A stretch of DNA of 64,000 nucleotides from Pigmentibacter ruber (GCF_009792895.1 NZ_WSSC01000001.1:1302001-1366000); one strand, 5' to 3'. Positions 45,432 to 55,812 are shown, counted from the stretch's first letter. Notes: a model not told the origin generated them from the sequence alone. Made by a program: numbers and translations.

Positions 45432-46010
45432 ATGCATTGTATGAGTAAAGCAAGGTTAGAAGCATTTAGTGATGGTGTTTTAGCTATTATAATAACTATA
45501 ATGGTACTTGAATTAAAAATTCCTCAAACTGACGATTTATATGAATTACTACCTTTACTTCCGATTTTTTTAAGCTACTTCTTAAGTTTCATCTATGTAG
45601 GAATATATTGGGTAAGTCACCACTATATATTTCATTTAGCAACCCAAATTAACATGAAAGTTGTTTGGACAAATATAAATTTATTATTTTGGATATCAAT
45701 GCTTCCTTTTGTTACAGCATGGTCAGGTGAAAATTCTTTTGCAAAAACCCCGGTTGTTCTTTATGGAATAGTTTTACTTTTATCCTCAATATCTTTTTAT
45801 CTTCTAACTTATACCTTAAAAATATCACATGATAAAGATTCAAAGTTGGTTAAAGAAATTGGTGAAAATAAGATAGGAAAATTTTCAATAATTTTTTATA
45901 TAATAGGAATATTTACAACTTATTTCTCGCCTTATATATCATTATTAATCTATATCTTTGTAGCTTTTTTTTGGGCTCATCCATTTAAAAAATTAAGAAT
46001 GTATAGATAA
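45432..46010 (+). CDS. TMEM175-type potassium channel (DUF1211)
   Basis: A 192-residue membrane protein with six helices. The signature RLEAFSDGVLAIIITIMVLE in helix 1 matches the (R)xxxFSDG motif of TMEM175/DUF1211 proteins, and IYWVSHHYIF plus NLLFWISMLPFVTAW follow in helices 3-4. Bacterial homologs form potassium-permeable tetramers. AT-rich leader, weak ribosome site; a second ATG nine bases downstream is also possible. Single gene. Confidence 0.9.
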   Translation: MHCMSKARLEAFSDGVLAIIITIMVLELKIPQTDDLYELLPLLPIFLSYFLSFIYVGIYWVSHHYIFHLATQINMKVVWTNINLLFWISMLPFVTAWSGENSFAKTPVVLYGIVLLLSSISFYLLTYTLKISHDKDSKLVKEIGENKIGKFSIIFYIIGIFTTYFSPYISLLIYIFVAFFWAHPFKKLRMYR

Positions 46011-46223
46011 AATTAATATATTTTTAAGTTTGGTATTGGAAAGGTCAGTGGGATACTCTCTTGATAGACCTGCCTGATTTTGAAGGAGGTGCTTTATTTG
46101 TCGCAACAAATTTGATTTAGTCAAAAAATTATATATTCATTATTAAAAGTCAAATAATAATTGTAAACTAAAAAAAAGTACTCCAAATTTACATGTAAAT
46201 AGAAGAGTATTATTAAATAAAAT

Positions 46224-46820
46224 TTAGAAAACGATAGCACAACCTATCATAGGTAAGTACTCTTCTTCTGTAATTACTTTGGATTGGCTTGTCGTTGATC
46301 CAACTGGTGTATAAGTATTATAAGTAATATTCCTATAAGTAAACTGTAAACCGAGTGAGAACGCCTTAGATAGTGGTGCATAATAACCAGCATCAAATTG
46401 GAACCCAACACCATCAGATGCTGTAAAATTTGGATGATTATATTGTGACCAAGGGAAAAAATGCACTAAAATTGCAAAATTATTAGCAGCAAAACCTGCA
46501 GAAGCTCCAGCAGAAACTCTTTGAATTGTTCCTGGTGTATAGTCTCGCTTCATTCCAGAATAAATTAAACCTAAATATAATTTTACTTTAGTGTTAATAA
46601 GGTATCCAAGACGAATATCATATAAGAAATGTGAGCGTTGATCTTGTTTTGGGCTAGCTGTTGTATTTGTATAGTCATCATTATAGTTATAGTAGCCTAT
46701 CATTGGACTGAAAACTATACCAGGTCCAGTGAATGCAAAAGCATTAAAATTAGCAAAAGATAAACAAATAATAGCAAGTTTAATTAAGAATATTTTCAAA
46801 ATAAATATTTTATACAGCAT
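46224..46820 (-). CDS. Outer-membrane beta-barrel protein
   Basis: A 198-residue protein with a signal peptide (cleavage near NAFAF) and alternating strands typical of an eight-stranded barrel: IRLGYLINTKVKLYLGLIYS, FNAG-type turns, then AFSLGLQFTYRNITYNTY and the closing EEYLPMIGCAIVF ending in Phe. It is otherwise unrecognised. AAGGA before the ATG. Single gene divergent from the membrane glycosyltransferase. Confidence 0.7.
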   Translation of the reverse strand: MLYKIFILKIFLIKLAIICLSFANFNAFAFTGPGIVFSPMIGYYNYNDDYTNTTASPKQDQRSHFLYDIRLGYLINTKVKLYLGLIYSGMKRDYTPGTIQRVSAGASAGFAANNFAILVHFFPWSQYNHPNFTASDGVGFQFDAGYYAPLSKAFSLGLQFTYRNITYNTYTPVGSTTSQSKVITEEEYLPMIGCAIVF

Positions 46821-47041
46821 TTTCTTTTTCCTTATTAAAGTCTTTATTTATTTAAAATCGTATTTAATTGATTTAAGTTTAGGCTAGTGTCAGAAAAATA
46901 ACATTTGTCTATCATATCAACTTGTAGAGAATAGAAAATACATTAAGAATTTGAAAAAAAATTTAATATATTTAATAGAAAGTAATTTTTACTTTTAGCT
47001 AAAATTTTAGAAAGTAATTTAAATTTTATAGAAGTTAATTT

Positions 47042-47068
47042 TTGACAAAAAATTCAAACAAATATAGT
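47042..47068 (+). promoter_or_regulatory. Candidate sigma-70 promoter
   Basis: TTGACA at 47042-47047 and TATAGT at 47063-47068 are separated by 15 bases, 28 bases upstream of the ATG of the membrane glycosyltransferase gene. The spacer is short but the -35 is perfect. Confidence 0.5.
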
Positions 47069-47095
47069 CTGCTTTTTTTAGAAAGGTGATTTCAC

Positions 47096-48472
47096 ATGTC
47101 TTTAAAAAAGCAAGATTTAAAAATTTTTATTCCTGTACTAATATTATTTTTATTTAATTACTTATATTTTATCTATGATGTTCATGACTCTTATGAAATG
47201 CTTGGAGATCAATCCAGAGACTGGAGAATTGCAAGCTCAAAGGATATTCAACTTATTGGTACGTCTATTTCTTCTGGCGGTAATTCTTTAGGTCCGATTT
47301 TTTATTGGCTTTTGCAATTAACTTATCATATTTTAGGGCCTTTTTTTAATTATTTGCCACATATAGCTGTATATTCTCAATCCTTCTTTTTTGCATTAGC
47401 AAACTCTTTTTTGTTCTATAGCTTAGCAAAAAAGTATAATCAATCACTTGTTTTTATATTTTCATTGTTTATTTTATACATTACAAGTCCAATTTTGGCT
47501 TCAATGGCTGGACTCTCTTGGAATCCTAATTATGCAACAATGTTTATTAATTTATCATTAGCTTTTGCTATATATAAAAATATTTTAAGCAATGGTTATG
47601 AAAAAATTAATAAAATTAATATTTTAGTTTTTATAACTCTATCTTGGTTTTCTGTTCAATGCCACTCACCTGCATTATTTTATTTTCTAGCGTCTATGCT
47701 TTTTATTTTAATTAAGACAAAATCTAAAAGACTAAAATTTGAATTTTTATTTATATCAGTTATTCTTCTTCTTATCTTACAAATACCTTTTATAATACAT
47801 ACATTTTCAATTTCAAGTGAATTAAATAATTATGTAGGAAATACAGGAACAGCGACATTTATTCATAAATTTCTTCTATTTCAAGGAGGATTTGGAAGAG
47901 GATTTATATTTTTAATGAATGATTCATCATTAATTTTATTTCAAGTATATAAAATTTTTCCTTTGCTCATTATTTATTTGTTAACTTTTATTAAAGTATT
48001 TTTCTTTAAATTATATAAAGACTCCTTAGTACAGTTTTTTCTTTTATATATATTTATCACTTATTATGGATTTTCTTGTATTCCATCATATGATAGATCT
48101 ACATACTTATTAAATGAACATTTATTTATTATTGCTATTCTTCCAATTATTATTCTTTTCAATGGTGCAATAAAAAATACGAAAATTAATTTATTTTTTC
48201 AAACTATAATTCTTTTAATTATCATTTCTTTGATACCTTATAGATACTCAAAAAAAGAAAGTAAAATGGAATTCTATAGTAAATTAGTAAGTGCATCTGA
48301 AAAAATATTTATGAAATATCCCGAAATTAGAAGTATTGTAATACCAAAATTTCCATTAGCAGTAGATTCAACAATTATTTATGAAGGATTTGGTGGGAAA
48401 ATTAGCGAGAAAAGTAATTTAGAAGCTAAAATTGACATTAATGGAAATATATCTTATAACACTCTGCAATAA
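47096..48472 (+). CDS. Multi-pass membrane glycosyltransferase-like protein
   Basis: A 458-residue inner-membrane protein with about 10 helices. The first periplasmic loop (YEMLGDQSRDWRIASSKDIQ) has the acidic D-x-x-R-D pattern of the GT-C superfamily (dolichyl-/undecaprenyl-phosphate sugar-using, PMT/ArnT-like), and ISSGGNSLGPIFYWLLQLTY matches the following loop and helix. A C-terminal soluble tail follows (SEKIFMKYPEIRSIVIPKFP). It probably moves a lipid-linked sugar onto an envelope acceptor. AAAGGTGA before the ATG. Single gene. Confidence 0.75.
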   Translation: MSLKKQDLKIFIPVLILFLFNYLYFIYDVHDSYEMLGDQSRDWRIASSKDIQLIGTSISSGGNSLGPIFYWLLQLTYHILGPFFNYLPHIAVYSQSFFFALANSFLFYSLAKKYNQSLVFIFSLFILYITSPILASMAGLSWNPNYATMFINLSLAFAIYKNILSNGYEKINKINILVFITLSWFSVQCHSPALFYFLASMLFILIKTKSKRLKFEFLFISVILLLILQIPFIIHTFSISSELNNYVGNTGTATFIHKFLLFQGGFGRGFIFLMNDSSLILFQVYKIFPLLIIYLLTFIKVFFFKLYKDSLVQFFLLYIFITYYGFSCIPSYDRSTYLLNEHLFIIAILPIIILFNGAIKNTKINLFFQTIILLIIISLIPYRYSKKESKMEFYSKLVSASEKIFMKYPEIRSIVIPKFPLAVDSTIIYEGFGGKISEKSNLEAKIDINGNISYNTLQ

Positions 48473-48577
48473 TAGAAGAAAATATCTATAATTATTAATG
48501 TATAAAATCTTTTGCTAAATTACTTTTTTGGAATCACCATGACAAGAACAATAAATTTTTTATGAGTGGGTTTAAAA

Positions 48578-49198
48578 ATGCAAGAAAATAAAACAAATCA
48601 AAATATTAATAATATTCTAGATTTTTGGTTTGGTGATGTTCAAAAACTAAAATTAAAAAATGTGAACTCATCAATGACATTGTGGTTTTCAGGATTTCCT
48701 GAAATAGATCAATTTATTGAGAAAAAATATAGAAAATTAATTGATAAAGCTATATTAGGCCATCTTGATGCGTGGATGGAAACACCTGAAGGCGCATTAG
48801 CTTTAATCATACTATTGGATCAATTCCCTCTTAATGTTTTTCGTGGCCAAGCAAGAGCGTTTACAATATGTCATTTGGGTCTTCCATATGCTTTAACTGC
48901 CATCAGACTAGGGTATGACAAATTATTGTCTTATCAAAAAAGAAGTTTTATTTTTTTGCCACTAGAACATGCTGAAGATATTCATTTACAAATTCAGTCT
49001 GTTGATTTATATCAAAAGGAATATGAAAATGCATCCTCTGAACAAAAACAATTTTGTAAAATAAACTTAGATTATGCTTTAAAACATAAAAGAGTCATTG
49101 AATTATTTGGCAGATTCCCAAATAGAAATAAAGTACTTGGTAGAAGTTCGACACAAAGTGAGATAAATTTCCTTGAGAAAGAAGGAGCAGGATTTTAA
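48578..49198 (+). CDS. DUF924 family protein
   Basis: A 206-residue soluble helical protein of DUF924: ILDFWFGDVQ, then GHLDAWMETPEGALALIILL, DQFPLNVFRGQARAF, and FLPLEHAEDIHLQ with QSVDLY. Function is unknown, but it is often encoded next to cryptochrome/photolyase genes, as here. Start at the ATG 48578 (GAGTGG upstream); a GTG at 48566 is less likely. The photolyase starts four bases after its stop, so the two are co-transcribed and probably coupled. Confidence 0.92.
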   Translation: MQENKTNQNINNILDFWFGDVQKLKLKNVNSSMTLWFSGFPEIDQFIEKKYRKLIDKAILGHLDAWMETPEGALALIILLDQFPLNVFRGQARAFTICHLGLPYALTAIRLGYDKLLSYQKRSFIFLPLEHAEDIHLQIQSVDLYQKEYENASSEQKQFCKINLDYALKHKRVIELFGRFPNRNKVLGRSSTQSEINFLEKEGAGF

Positions 49199-49202
49199 AT
49201 AA

Positions 49203-50747
49203 ATGGAACATATGAGTAATCTAATTTACATAATGGGAGATCAGTTATCTGAATCAATTTCTTCATTAAAAACCGCAAATAAAAATGATATCATTTTCTT
49301 TTGTGAGACTTTAGAAGAATTTACAGATATTCCGCACCATCCTAAAAAAATAGCATTTTTATTAGCTACAAGAAGACACTTTGCTCAAGAATTAACAGAA
49401 AAAGGATTTAATGTTGTCTATATAAAGTTGGACGATCCATTAAATTCAGGTTCTTTATTTCTTGAATTTCAAAAAATTGTTCAAAATTATCCTATAAAGA
49501 AAATAACTGTTACAGAACCAAGTGAATATAAAAATAAAATATTTTTTGAAAAAATTCGTAAATATTTTCAATTATCTTTTCATATTTTAGAAGATGATAG
49601 ATTTTTTTGTTCCATTTCTGATTTTAAAAAATGGTCAAGTGGAAAAATAAATTTACGAATGGAATTTTTTTACAGAGAAATGCGAAAAAAAAATAAAATA
49701 TTGCTTGAAAAAGATGGCAGTCCTATTGGTGGATTATGGAATTATGATAAAGAAAATAGAAAGCCTCCTTCTAAAAATCTTAAATCATCAAAAAGAATAA
49801 GTCATAAAAAATCTTCAATACTTCTTGATGTAATAAAACTTGTTAGAGAAAAATTCTCAAGTCACTTTGGAAATCTAGAGCCATTTCATTATGCTGTTAC
49901 TCGTAAGCAAGCATTAATAGAACTTAAACATTTTGTAGAATATATCCTTCCCAATTTTGGTGAATATCAAGATGCTATGGTAAAAGGTGAGGCATATTTA
50001 AATCATTCATTACTATCATCTTACATTAATGTAGGTCTAATTTTGCCAAGAGAAATATGTAAATTAGTCGAAAATTCATATAATCAAGGAAATGTTTCAT
50101 TAAATTCTGCTGAAGGGTATATAAGACAAATTCTTGGTTGGCGTGAATTTGTACGAGGGATATATTGGTTAAAAATGCCTTCTTACGAAGATTTAAATTA
50201 TTTTAATGCAAAAAACCCCCTACCAGACTTTTTTTGGGGGGGAAAAACAAAAATGAATTGTATAGCTGACGTTGTAGCACAAACTAAAGAGCATTCATAT
50301 TCTCACCATATTCAGCGTCTTATGATTACAGGCAATTTTGCTCTCATCGCGAGTATTGATGTTACGAAAGTGCATATATGGTATTTATCTGTTTATAGCG
50401 ATGCATTTGAATGGGTGGAAATGCCAAATACTATTGGAATGGCTTTATTTGCAGATGGAGGGATTGTTGCTAGCAAACCCTATGCAGCAAGTGCAAATTA
50501 TATCAGTAAGATGAGTAATTTTTGTAAAGATTGTTCTTACAATTCAAAAGAAATTATTGGCAGTAATTCTTGTCCATTTAATTCATTATATTGGAATTTT
50601 ATTGAAAGAAATAAAAACATTTTTCAAGATAATCCTAGAATGTCTCTTATTTTAAAAAGCTTGGAAAAATTTACAGAAGAAAAGAAAAAAGCAATTAAAA
50701 TACGTGCAAAAGAAGTTCTTACTATGATGGGAAATAATGAATTATAA
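49203..50747 (+). CDS. FeS-type cryptochrome/photolyase (6-4 photolyase-like)
   Basis: A 514-residue protein of the FeS-BCP/CryB-PhrB photolyase group. The N-terminal antenna domain starts LIYIMGDQLS, and the FAD domain includes EGYIRQILGWREFVRGIYWL, HHIQRLMITGNFALIASIDV, WVEMPNTIGMALFADGG. Four-cysteine cluster ligands are visible: Cys in MNCIAD near residue 355, then FCKDCSYN and SCPFNSLYW near the C-terminus. Members repair 6-4 photoproducts with blue light and hold FAD, a lumazine antenna and a 4Fe-4S cluster. It follows the DUF924 gene directly. Confidence 0.93.
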   Translation: MEHMSNLIYIMGDQLSESISSLKTANKNDIIFFCETLEEFTDIPHHPKKIAFLLATRRHFAQELTEKGFNVVYIKLDDPLNSGSLFLEFQKIVQNYPIKKITVTEPSEYKNKIFFEKIRKYFQLSFHILEDDRFFCSISDFKKWSSGKINLRMEFFYREMRKKNKILLEKDGSPIGGLWNYDKENRKPPSKNLKSSKRISHKKSSILLDVIKLVREKFSSHFGNLEPFHYAVTRKQALIELKHFVEYILPNFGEYQDAMVKGEAYLNHSLLSSYINVGLILPREICKLVENSYNQGNVSLNSAEGYIRQILGWREFVRGIYWLKMPSYEDLNYFNAKNPLPDFFWGGKTKMNCIADVVAQTKEHSYSHHIQRLMITGNFALIASIDVTKVHIWYLSVYSDAFEWVEMPNTIGMALFADGGIVASKPYAASANYISKMSNFCKDCSYNSKEIIGSNSCPFNSLYWNFIERNKNIFQDNPRMSLILKSLEKFTEEKKKAIKIRAKEVLTMMGNNEL

Positions 50748-50940
50748 TTAGTTAAATTAAATTTAAGTGAATGAGATTCTCTTATAATCTTAAAATATTA
50801 TTTGAAAATGGGTTTTTAAACTGGTTGTAAATAGACTTAATATTGGATTTTATACCTAATATAAAATAGAATGTCCCATTAGATAACGTTTCTATTTTAA
50901 AATTATTTTAATTTTTAAAAAAGTATCAATGGGAGATTAA

Positions 50941-51816
50941 ATGATAGCATCACCTTCAGATTTGCATTATTTTATTGAAGTAGCAAATGTGTTAAATATA
51001 TCAAAAGCAGCAAAAAGAGCTGGTGTAAGCCAACCATCTTTAACTCAAGCTATGAAAAGACTTGAAGAATCTATAGGAACTTCCTTACTTATCAGAAATA
51101 AATCAGGAGTTATGCTAACCCAAGCTGGGAGACAACTGCTAGCACAATCAAAATTCTTAATAAAAAGTTGGGAGCAATTAAAAGTTCAAGCTCTTGCTTC
51201 AATTAATGAAATTCAAGGATCATATACTATTGGTTGTCATCCTTCAGTTGGTTTATTTACACTTTCAGAATTTCTACCAACTCTTCTTTTGAATCATCAG
51301 CAACTTGAAATAAATCTCCAACATTCATTATCAAGAAAAATTGTGGATGGGGTAATTAGTTCAAATATTGATATTGGAATCGCTGTAAATCCGATTTATC
51401 ATCCAGATCTCATAATCCATAAAATTTGTGATGACGAAGTGACTTTTTGGAGTTCAAATCTAAATAAAGATTTGCAAAAAATTAAAAATGATGAATGTAT
51501 ATTGCTTTGTGATCCTGATCTCATACAGGTGCAAAGTGTTTTAAAAGTTGCTTATAAAAAAGGAATTAAATTTAAGCGAATAATTTCATCAAGTAGTTTA
51601 GAAGTGATAGCTTCGCTTGTTAGCAAAGAATGTGGCATAGGAGTTTTACCAACAAAAGTAGCTAATTTGGTAGAAAGTAGAAAATTATATAAGATGGAAA
51701 ATTTTCCATCTTTTCATGATGAAATTTGTTTACTTTATCGTGTAGAAAATAGAAGTATCAAGGCAATTCAAGCTATTTCTAAAGCAATAATAAACGCATT
51801 AAAACAAAAAGATTAA
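50941..51816 (+). CDS. LysR-family transcription regulator
   Basis: A 291-residue LTTR. The N-terminal HTH is typical: DLHYFIEVANVLNISKAAKR, GVSQPSLTQAMKRLEESIGT, LLIRNKSGVMLTQAGRQLL. The C-terminal effector domain (about residues 90-291) is of the periplasmic-binding fold, with SYTIGCHPSVGLFTLSEFLP and a late GIGVLP. GGGAG before the ATG. Target genes cannot be told; neighbours are the photolyase unit upstream and a convergent secreted protein whose last four bases overlap it. Confidence 0.92.
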   Translation: MIASPSDLHYFIEVANVLNISKAAKRAGVSQPSLTQAMKRLEESIGTSLLIRNKSGVMLTQAGRQLLAQSKFLIKSWEQLKVQALASINEIQGSYTIGCHPSVGLFTLSEFLPTLLLNHQQLEINLQHSLSRKIVDGVISSNIDIGIAVNPIYHPDLIIHKICDDEVTFWSSNLNKDLQKIKNDECILLCDPDLIQVQSVLKVAYKKGIKFKRIISSSSLEVIASLVSKECGIGVLPTKVANLVESRKLYKMENFPSFHDEICLLYRVENRSIKAIQAISKAIINALKQKD

Positions 51817-52205
51817 TTGCAAGTAAATCCTTTGTTAATTTTATCAATAGAACAATTTACTTCGTCAATAAATTTTAATGCTCTAATTTCACCTAGTACC
51901 AAAAGAGATATGTTACTTTTGTTCACTTCTATGTGTTGAGCGGCTGAAGAACAAAATAAGATGGACATATCTCTATTAAAAGTGATTTCTATATTATAAT
52001 CTTGCCAATCATCCATTTTTTCTTTAGTAGTAAATTTATAAATAGTTTTATTTGCTGCATTGACTGCATATATTTGCCATTCATCAATTTCACTAAATAT
52101 TGAGTGATAAGTATTTTGATAAATTTCAGGGCACTTATAAAACTTTGCTAAAATTGGACTTGTAAAAATAAGCAACAGCCCGCAGAGCATATATTTAATA
52201 TGCAT
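51813..52205 (-). CDS. Small exported hypothetical protein
   Basis: A 130-residue protein with a signal peptide (MLCGLLLIFTSPILAKF) and four Cys (FYKCPE, ILFCSS, EVNCSI, FTCN), likely two periplasmic disulfides. Not recognised. AGGAG before the ATG. Its 3' end overlaps the LysR gene by four bases. Confidence 0.6.
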   Translation of the reverse strand: MHIKYMLCGLLLIFTSPILAKFYKCPEIYQNTYHSIFSEIDEWQIYAVNAANKTIYKFTTKEKMDDWQDYNIEITFNRDMSILFCSSAAQHIEVNKSNISLLVLGEIRALKFIDEVNCSIDKINKGFTCN

Positions 52206-52435
52206 AATTTCTCCTAAGTAGGTAAAGTTTTATTAATCATTTAAAATAATCTTAGAATTATCTAACTGCACGAATTATTTAAAATTTAATTGATATTTAA
52301 TGATTTTATAGATTTAGTCAACAGGTTGTTAATAAAATTTATTTTTTGTTGAATTAGGAAAAAAATACTGTTTACAGTTAATAAAATTCAAATTAATTTA
52401 AGATTATATATTAAACATATTATAAAGGAAGGGTT

Positions 52436-53431
52436 ATGCCTAGAGTCATCGGAGACATTCATGATGATGCTATTTCATCTAGTGAAGAAAAAATTCTTTT
52501 AACACATGAAGAAAGTGTTGAAGCATTAAAACTTGTTAATAGTTTCTGTATTGAAAAATATAATTATGCTCTTAGACAATCAACAGATTTTTTTAATACA
52601 AATGGAAATGCTTTAAAAAAAAATATTTTCACAAATTTTAAATATAATCATCGAAAAGATGACTCTCTTTATTGGTACCTTAAAATGCTAGCATACAATA
52701 AAGTTGTCGATTTAGTAGAAGCAAATTTTAATTTACTAGAAAGAGGTATAAGTAATTTGTTTTATCAAATTCCTTCTCAAACTCGTAATGCTTTAGATCC
52801 CTACAACTTTATGATTTGTGCAATGAATACAGGAGATGTAAAAAAATATTTTATGCAAAGATTTGATCAAATTACAACTCCTTTACAATATTATCAAGAT
52901 TTTAGGGGAACTTGGAATAGAAGATCTAATACGCTAAATTATAGTTTCCAAAATACTTATGAGAATTTTTCAAAAATTGAAGGTTCTATAACCAATCCTA
53001 CAAGAAAAATTACACATACCTGTGAAATTATTTATGATCTTTCAAATAATTTTGTGGCTGAAAAATTAGGTATATTTCTATCAGTTTTTGGTTTATTTAA
53101 TCTCTCACCATTTCGTCGAAGAACAAATGCGGCCATGAATCACTTATTTCCAAAATCAACTTATTATGGAAGTTTTGCTCAAAGTTTTCCAGTTAAATTC
53201 CTGATAACAAAAAGAATGGCTAAATTATATGGTAATCCTGTTTTGTCCTTAGTAGTTGGAACCTATTTAATAGGTATGCATGTTGGTCAACATTTAAAGG
53301 ATTCTTATGAACTCAAGCAAAAAAATCCTAATTTACATTCAAGACTTCAACAGGTAAATAGAGATTTAACAAATTCTTCTTTTCATAATAGTTTTGATGA
53401 ATCTGCTCAAAAGACAGCACAAAAAAAATAA
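52436..53431 (+). CDS. Hypothetical protein with hydrophobic central segments
   Basis: A 331-residue protein of unknown family. The N-terminal 200 residues are mostly helical and charged; two hydrophobic stretches follow (EKLGIFLSVFGLFNLSPF near 207 and GNPVLSLVVGTYLIGMHVG near 275), possibly membrane hairpins. No signal peptide. The tail is Ser/Asn/Gln-rich (SSFHNSFDESAQKTAQKK). AAGGAAGGG before the ATG. Single gene. Size and layout would suit a secreted effector or an inner-membrane protein, but this is a guess. Confidence 0.55.
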   Translation: MPRVIGDIHDDAISSSEEKILLTHEESVEALKLVNSFCIEKYNYALRQSTDFFNTNGNALKKNIFTNFKYNHRKDDSLYWYLKMLAYNKVVDLVEANFNLLERGISNLFYQIPSQTRNALDPYNFMICAMNTGDVKKYFMQRFDQITTPLQYYQDFRGTWNRRSNTLNYSFQNTYENFSKIEGSITNPTRKITHTCEIIYDLSNNFVAEKLGIFLSVFGLFNLSPFRRRTNAAMNHLFPKSTYYGSFAQSFPVKFLITKRMAKLYGNPVLSLVVGTYLIGMHVGQHLKDSYELKQKNPNLHSRLQQVNRDLTNSSFHNSFDESAQKTAQKK

Positions 53432-53653
53432 AAAAATTATTTTTCTTAGCAGAGATATAATTAAATTAATTTTTAATATTTAATTATATTCATTAATTTT
53501 ATCTAATTGTTTTTTATGATAATTTATTATCTAAAAATTTATCTAATAATTATATACTTGTTTTAACAAATTTAAATAAAAAATATTTGATTTAATGTAG
53601 AAATTTAATTATAAAAAATTGAAGAATAAAATTTAATCTAAGAGGTTAATAAA

Positions 53654-54487
53654 ATGAAAAAAATAATTTTGTTTTTAACTTTAATACAAATACATGGTAA
53701 TATTTTTTCTGCAAACATGCTTCAATTGAGTAAAGATCCATTAGCGATGAAAGAGTTTCAGATTGATTCAAGTAAAAATGAAATAACATACTCACTTATA
53801 GAGGGTGATATTCTTGTCAAAAAAAGCAATAATGGTACTAAGGAAAGTTCAAGCGCTCCATACAATTATTCTAAATATTACTGGAATAATGGTACAATAT
53901 ATTATTCATTTATTCCTTTTTCTTCTAGAAATAAATACATTCATAAAAAAAGTTTCACTTACTTTGAAAAATCTATAATTCGATTTGCAATGAATGAAAT
54001 TGAAAAAGTAGCAAATGTAAAATTTATAGAAGTACATGATAAATTGCAATATAATTATCTTGAAATTATAAATGATGATGGTTGTTATTCAGGAATTGGT
54101 GCAGATTATCCGCAAACAGTTTCTTTAGGAAATGGTTGTATTTATTCTGAAATTATTCAACATGAACTTATGCACTCTCTTGGATTTTTGCATGAACAAA
54201 GTCGAGCAGATAGAGACTATTATGTAAAAATTATCAAAGAAAATATTCAGCCTGGTAAGGAAAATAATTTTGATATTGGCCATCACTCTACATTACAATT
54301 TGGATCATATGATTATTATTCAATTATGCATTATGCATTAAATGCTTTTAGTAAAGATCCTAGAAAATTTACAATAGTTCCTTTATATCAAGGACTATAT
54401 TGGGATTATATTGGAAATGTAAAATATCTAAGCCCACTAGATAAAGAAGCACTTCAGAAAGCTTATGGAAAAGCTCATCAGAAATAG
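53654..54487 (+). CDS. Secreted astacin-family (M12A) zinc metalloprotease
   Basis: A 277-residue protein with a signal peptide (cleavage near IFSAN). The catalytic domain from about residue 75 holds the full astacin signature IIQHELMHSLGFLHEQSRAD near residue 168 (three zinc His, catalytic Glu), and the Met-turn with the fifth zinc-ligand Tyr in YSIMHYALNAF near 225. GYGIG/ DGC-type Cys of animal astacins are partly kept. The 70-residue pro-like segment before it may inhibit. It is expected to degrade proteins outside the cell. AGAGG before the ATG. It converges with the exporter gene, whose stop is one base away. Confidence 0.93.
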   Translation: MKKIILFLTLIQIHGNIFSANMLQLSKDPLAMKEFQIDSSKNEITYSLIEGDILVKKSNNGTKESSSAPYNYSKYYWNNGTIYYSFIPFSSRNKYIHKKSFTYFEKSIIRFAMNEIEKVANVKFIEVHDKLQYNYLEIINDDGCYSGIGADYPQTVSLGNGCIYSEIIQHELMHSLGFLHEQSRADRDYYVKIIKENIQPGKENNFDIGHHSTLQFGSYDYYSIMHYALNAFSKDPRKFTIVPLYQGLYWDYIGNVKYLSPLDKEALQKAYGKAHQK

Positions 54488-54488
54488 A

Positions 54489-55697
54489 TTAATTTTTTGA
54501 GTGTAATTTATTATCGTAAAGAAAAAAGTGATAACCTATAAAAGAAATGAAGCCGCATGTAAATATAGTACTCATTAATGGTAAAACTGTATTATTATGA
54601 AAAAAGCTAACAATAGCTGAACTTATAAAAGCAATACTCCACTGAAAACATCCATAAAAAGCAGAAGCAGATCCGGCTTTACTTTCTTGATTGCTTAAAA
54701 CTATAGAAATAGAATTAGGGCTTATAAAATTTAAAGTTGCAATAAAAATAAAAAGTGAAATAAATATAGCAGATAAAATTGGAATAAAACTAGTTATTAG
54801 CAGTACAAATGAGGCAAGAAAAGCAATCTTAATACTTTTACGGCATATTACTTCAGGAGTCATAAAATTTAATAATCTCTTATTAATTTGAGCGGCTATA
54901 AGTAATCCTAATCCATTAATACCAAAAAATATTCCATACTCTTTAGGAGATAAATGAAATATTTGAATAAAGACAAAGGGAGATCCTGCAATATAGGCAA
55001 ACATTCCAGCTCTAATAGAAACATCAGGAATTAAATATGCAATAAATGTTCTATTTTTTAAAAAATATAAATAATTTATCATAATTGTTGAAAAATTAAG
55101 ATTTCTATTAATATTTTTATTTGTTTCTGGTAAAAAAAGGATAATTAGTGAGATGCTAATAAGATTTGCAAAAGATAAGAAATAAAAAATCGCTCTCCAG
55201 CCAAAGTATTGATTAATAATTGCACCAATGGAAGGCGCTATTATAGGAGCAATTCCCATGACAATTGCCATATTTGATAAAAAAATAGCAACTTGTTTTT
55301 TTTCAAACAGATCTCTCACAATTGCTCTACTTATAACCATACTTGCACAGCCACCAAAAGCTTGAATCAATCTAAAAAGGAGAAAGAAATAAATATTATT
55401 GGCTGTAGCGCAGCCAATAGTTGCAAAAAAATAAAGTACCATTCCAGCTATAAGAGGTTTTTTTCTGCCAAATTTATCTGATAATGGACCATAGACAAGT
55501 TGTCCTAAAGCCATGCCAATAAAAAATAAAGAAACAGATAGTTCGACAAGTGGCATTGATGTTTTTAAATCTTTTTGGATATTTAAAAACGCTGGCAAAT
55601 ACATATCTATTGTTAATGGATCAAATGCTGTCAAACCGCCTAATAAAATGACAAACCAATTTTTTTTATCACTATTTAAAAGCAAACTAGATTTCAT
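54489..55697 (-). CDS. Bcr/CflA-type MFS drug exporter
   Basis: A 402-residue membrane protein with 12 helices. Motif A in the first cytoplasmic loop is GQLVYGPLSDKFGRKKPLIA; the N-terminal FDPLTIDMYLPAFLNIQKDL and the helix 5 ending in GIAPIIAPSIGAI match the Bcr/CflA subfamily of multidrug and sulfonamide/bicyclomycin exporters. AGGA before the ATG. It lies 115 bases downstream of the TetR gene in the same direction, so it is probably regulated by it or co-transcribed. Confidence 0.93.
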   Translation of the reverse strand: MKSSLLLNSDKKNWFVILLGGLTAFDPLTIDMYLPAFLNIQKDLKTSMPLVELSVSLFFIGMALGQLVYGPLSDKFGRKKPLIAGMVLYFFATIGCATANNIYFFLLFRLIQAFGGCASMVISRAIVRDLFEKKQVAIFLSNMAIVMGIAPIIAPSIGAIINQYFGWRAIFYFLSFANLISISLIILFLPETNKNINRNLNFSTIMINYLYFLKNRTFIAYLIPDVSIRAGMFAYIAGSPFVFIQIFHLSPKEYGIFFGINGLGLLIAAQINKRLLNFMTPEVICRKSIKIAFLASFVLLITSFIPILSAIFISLFIFIATLNFISPNSISIVLSNQESKAGSASAFYGCFQWSIAFISSAIVSFFHNNTVLPLMSTIFTCGFISFIGYHFFLYDNKLHSKN

Positions 55698-55812
55698 AAG
55701 ATATTCCTAATTCTGTATATGAAATCTAGTTGAAATTTTTTCGGAAGGCAATGAGGAAATAGTTATTTGAAAATTTATTTTAACTTATAAAAAATCTCTT
55801 TCCCTGCAAAAT

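Noticed and set aside
46030-46130. Less AT-rich patch after the TMEM175 gene with an ATTTGT/ACAAAT dyad
   Set aside because: Could be an insertion-sequence end, but no matching second end or transposase remnant was found.
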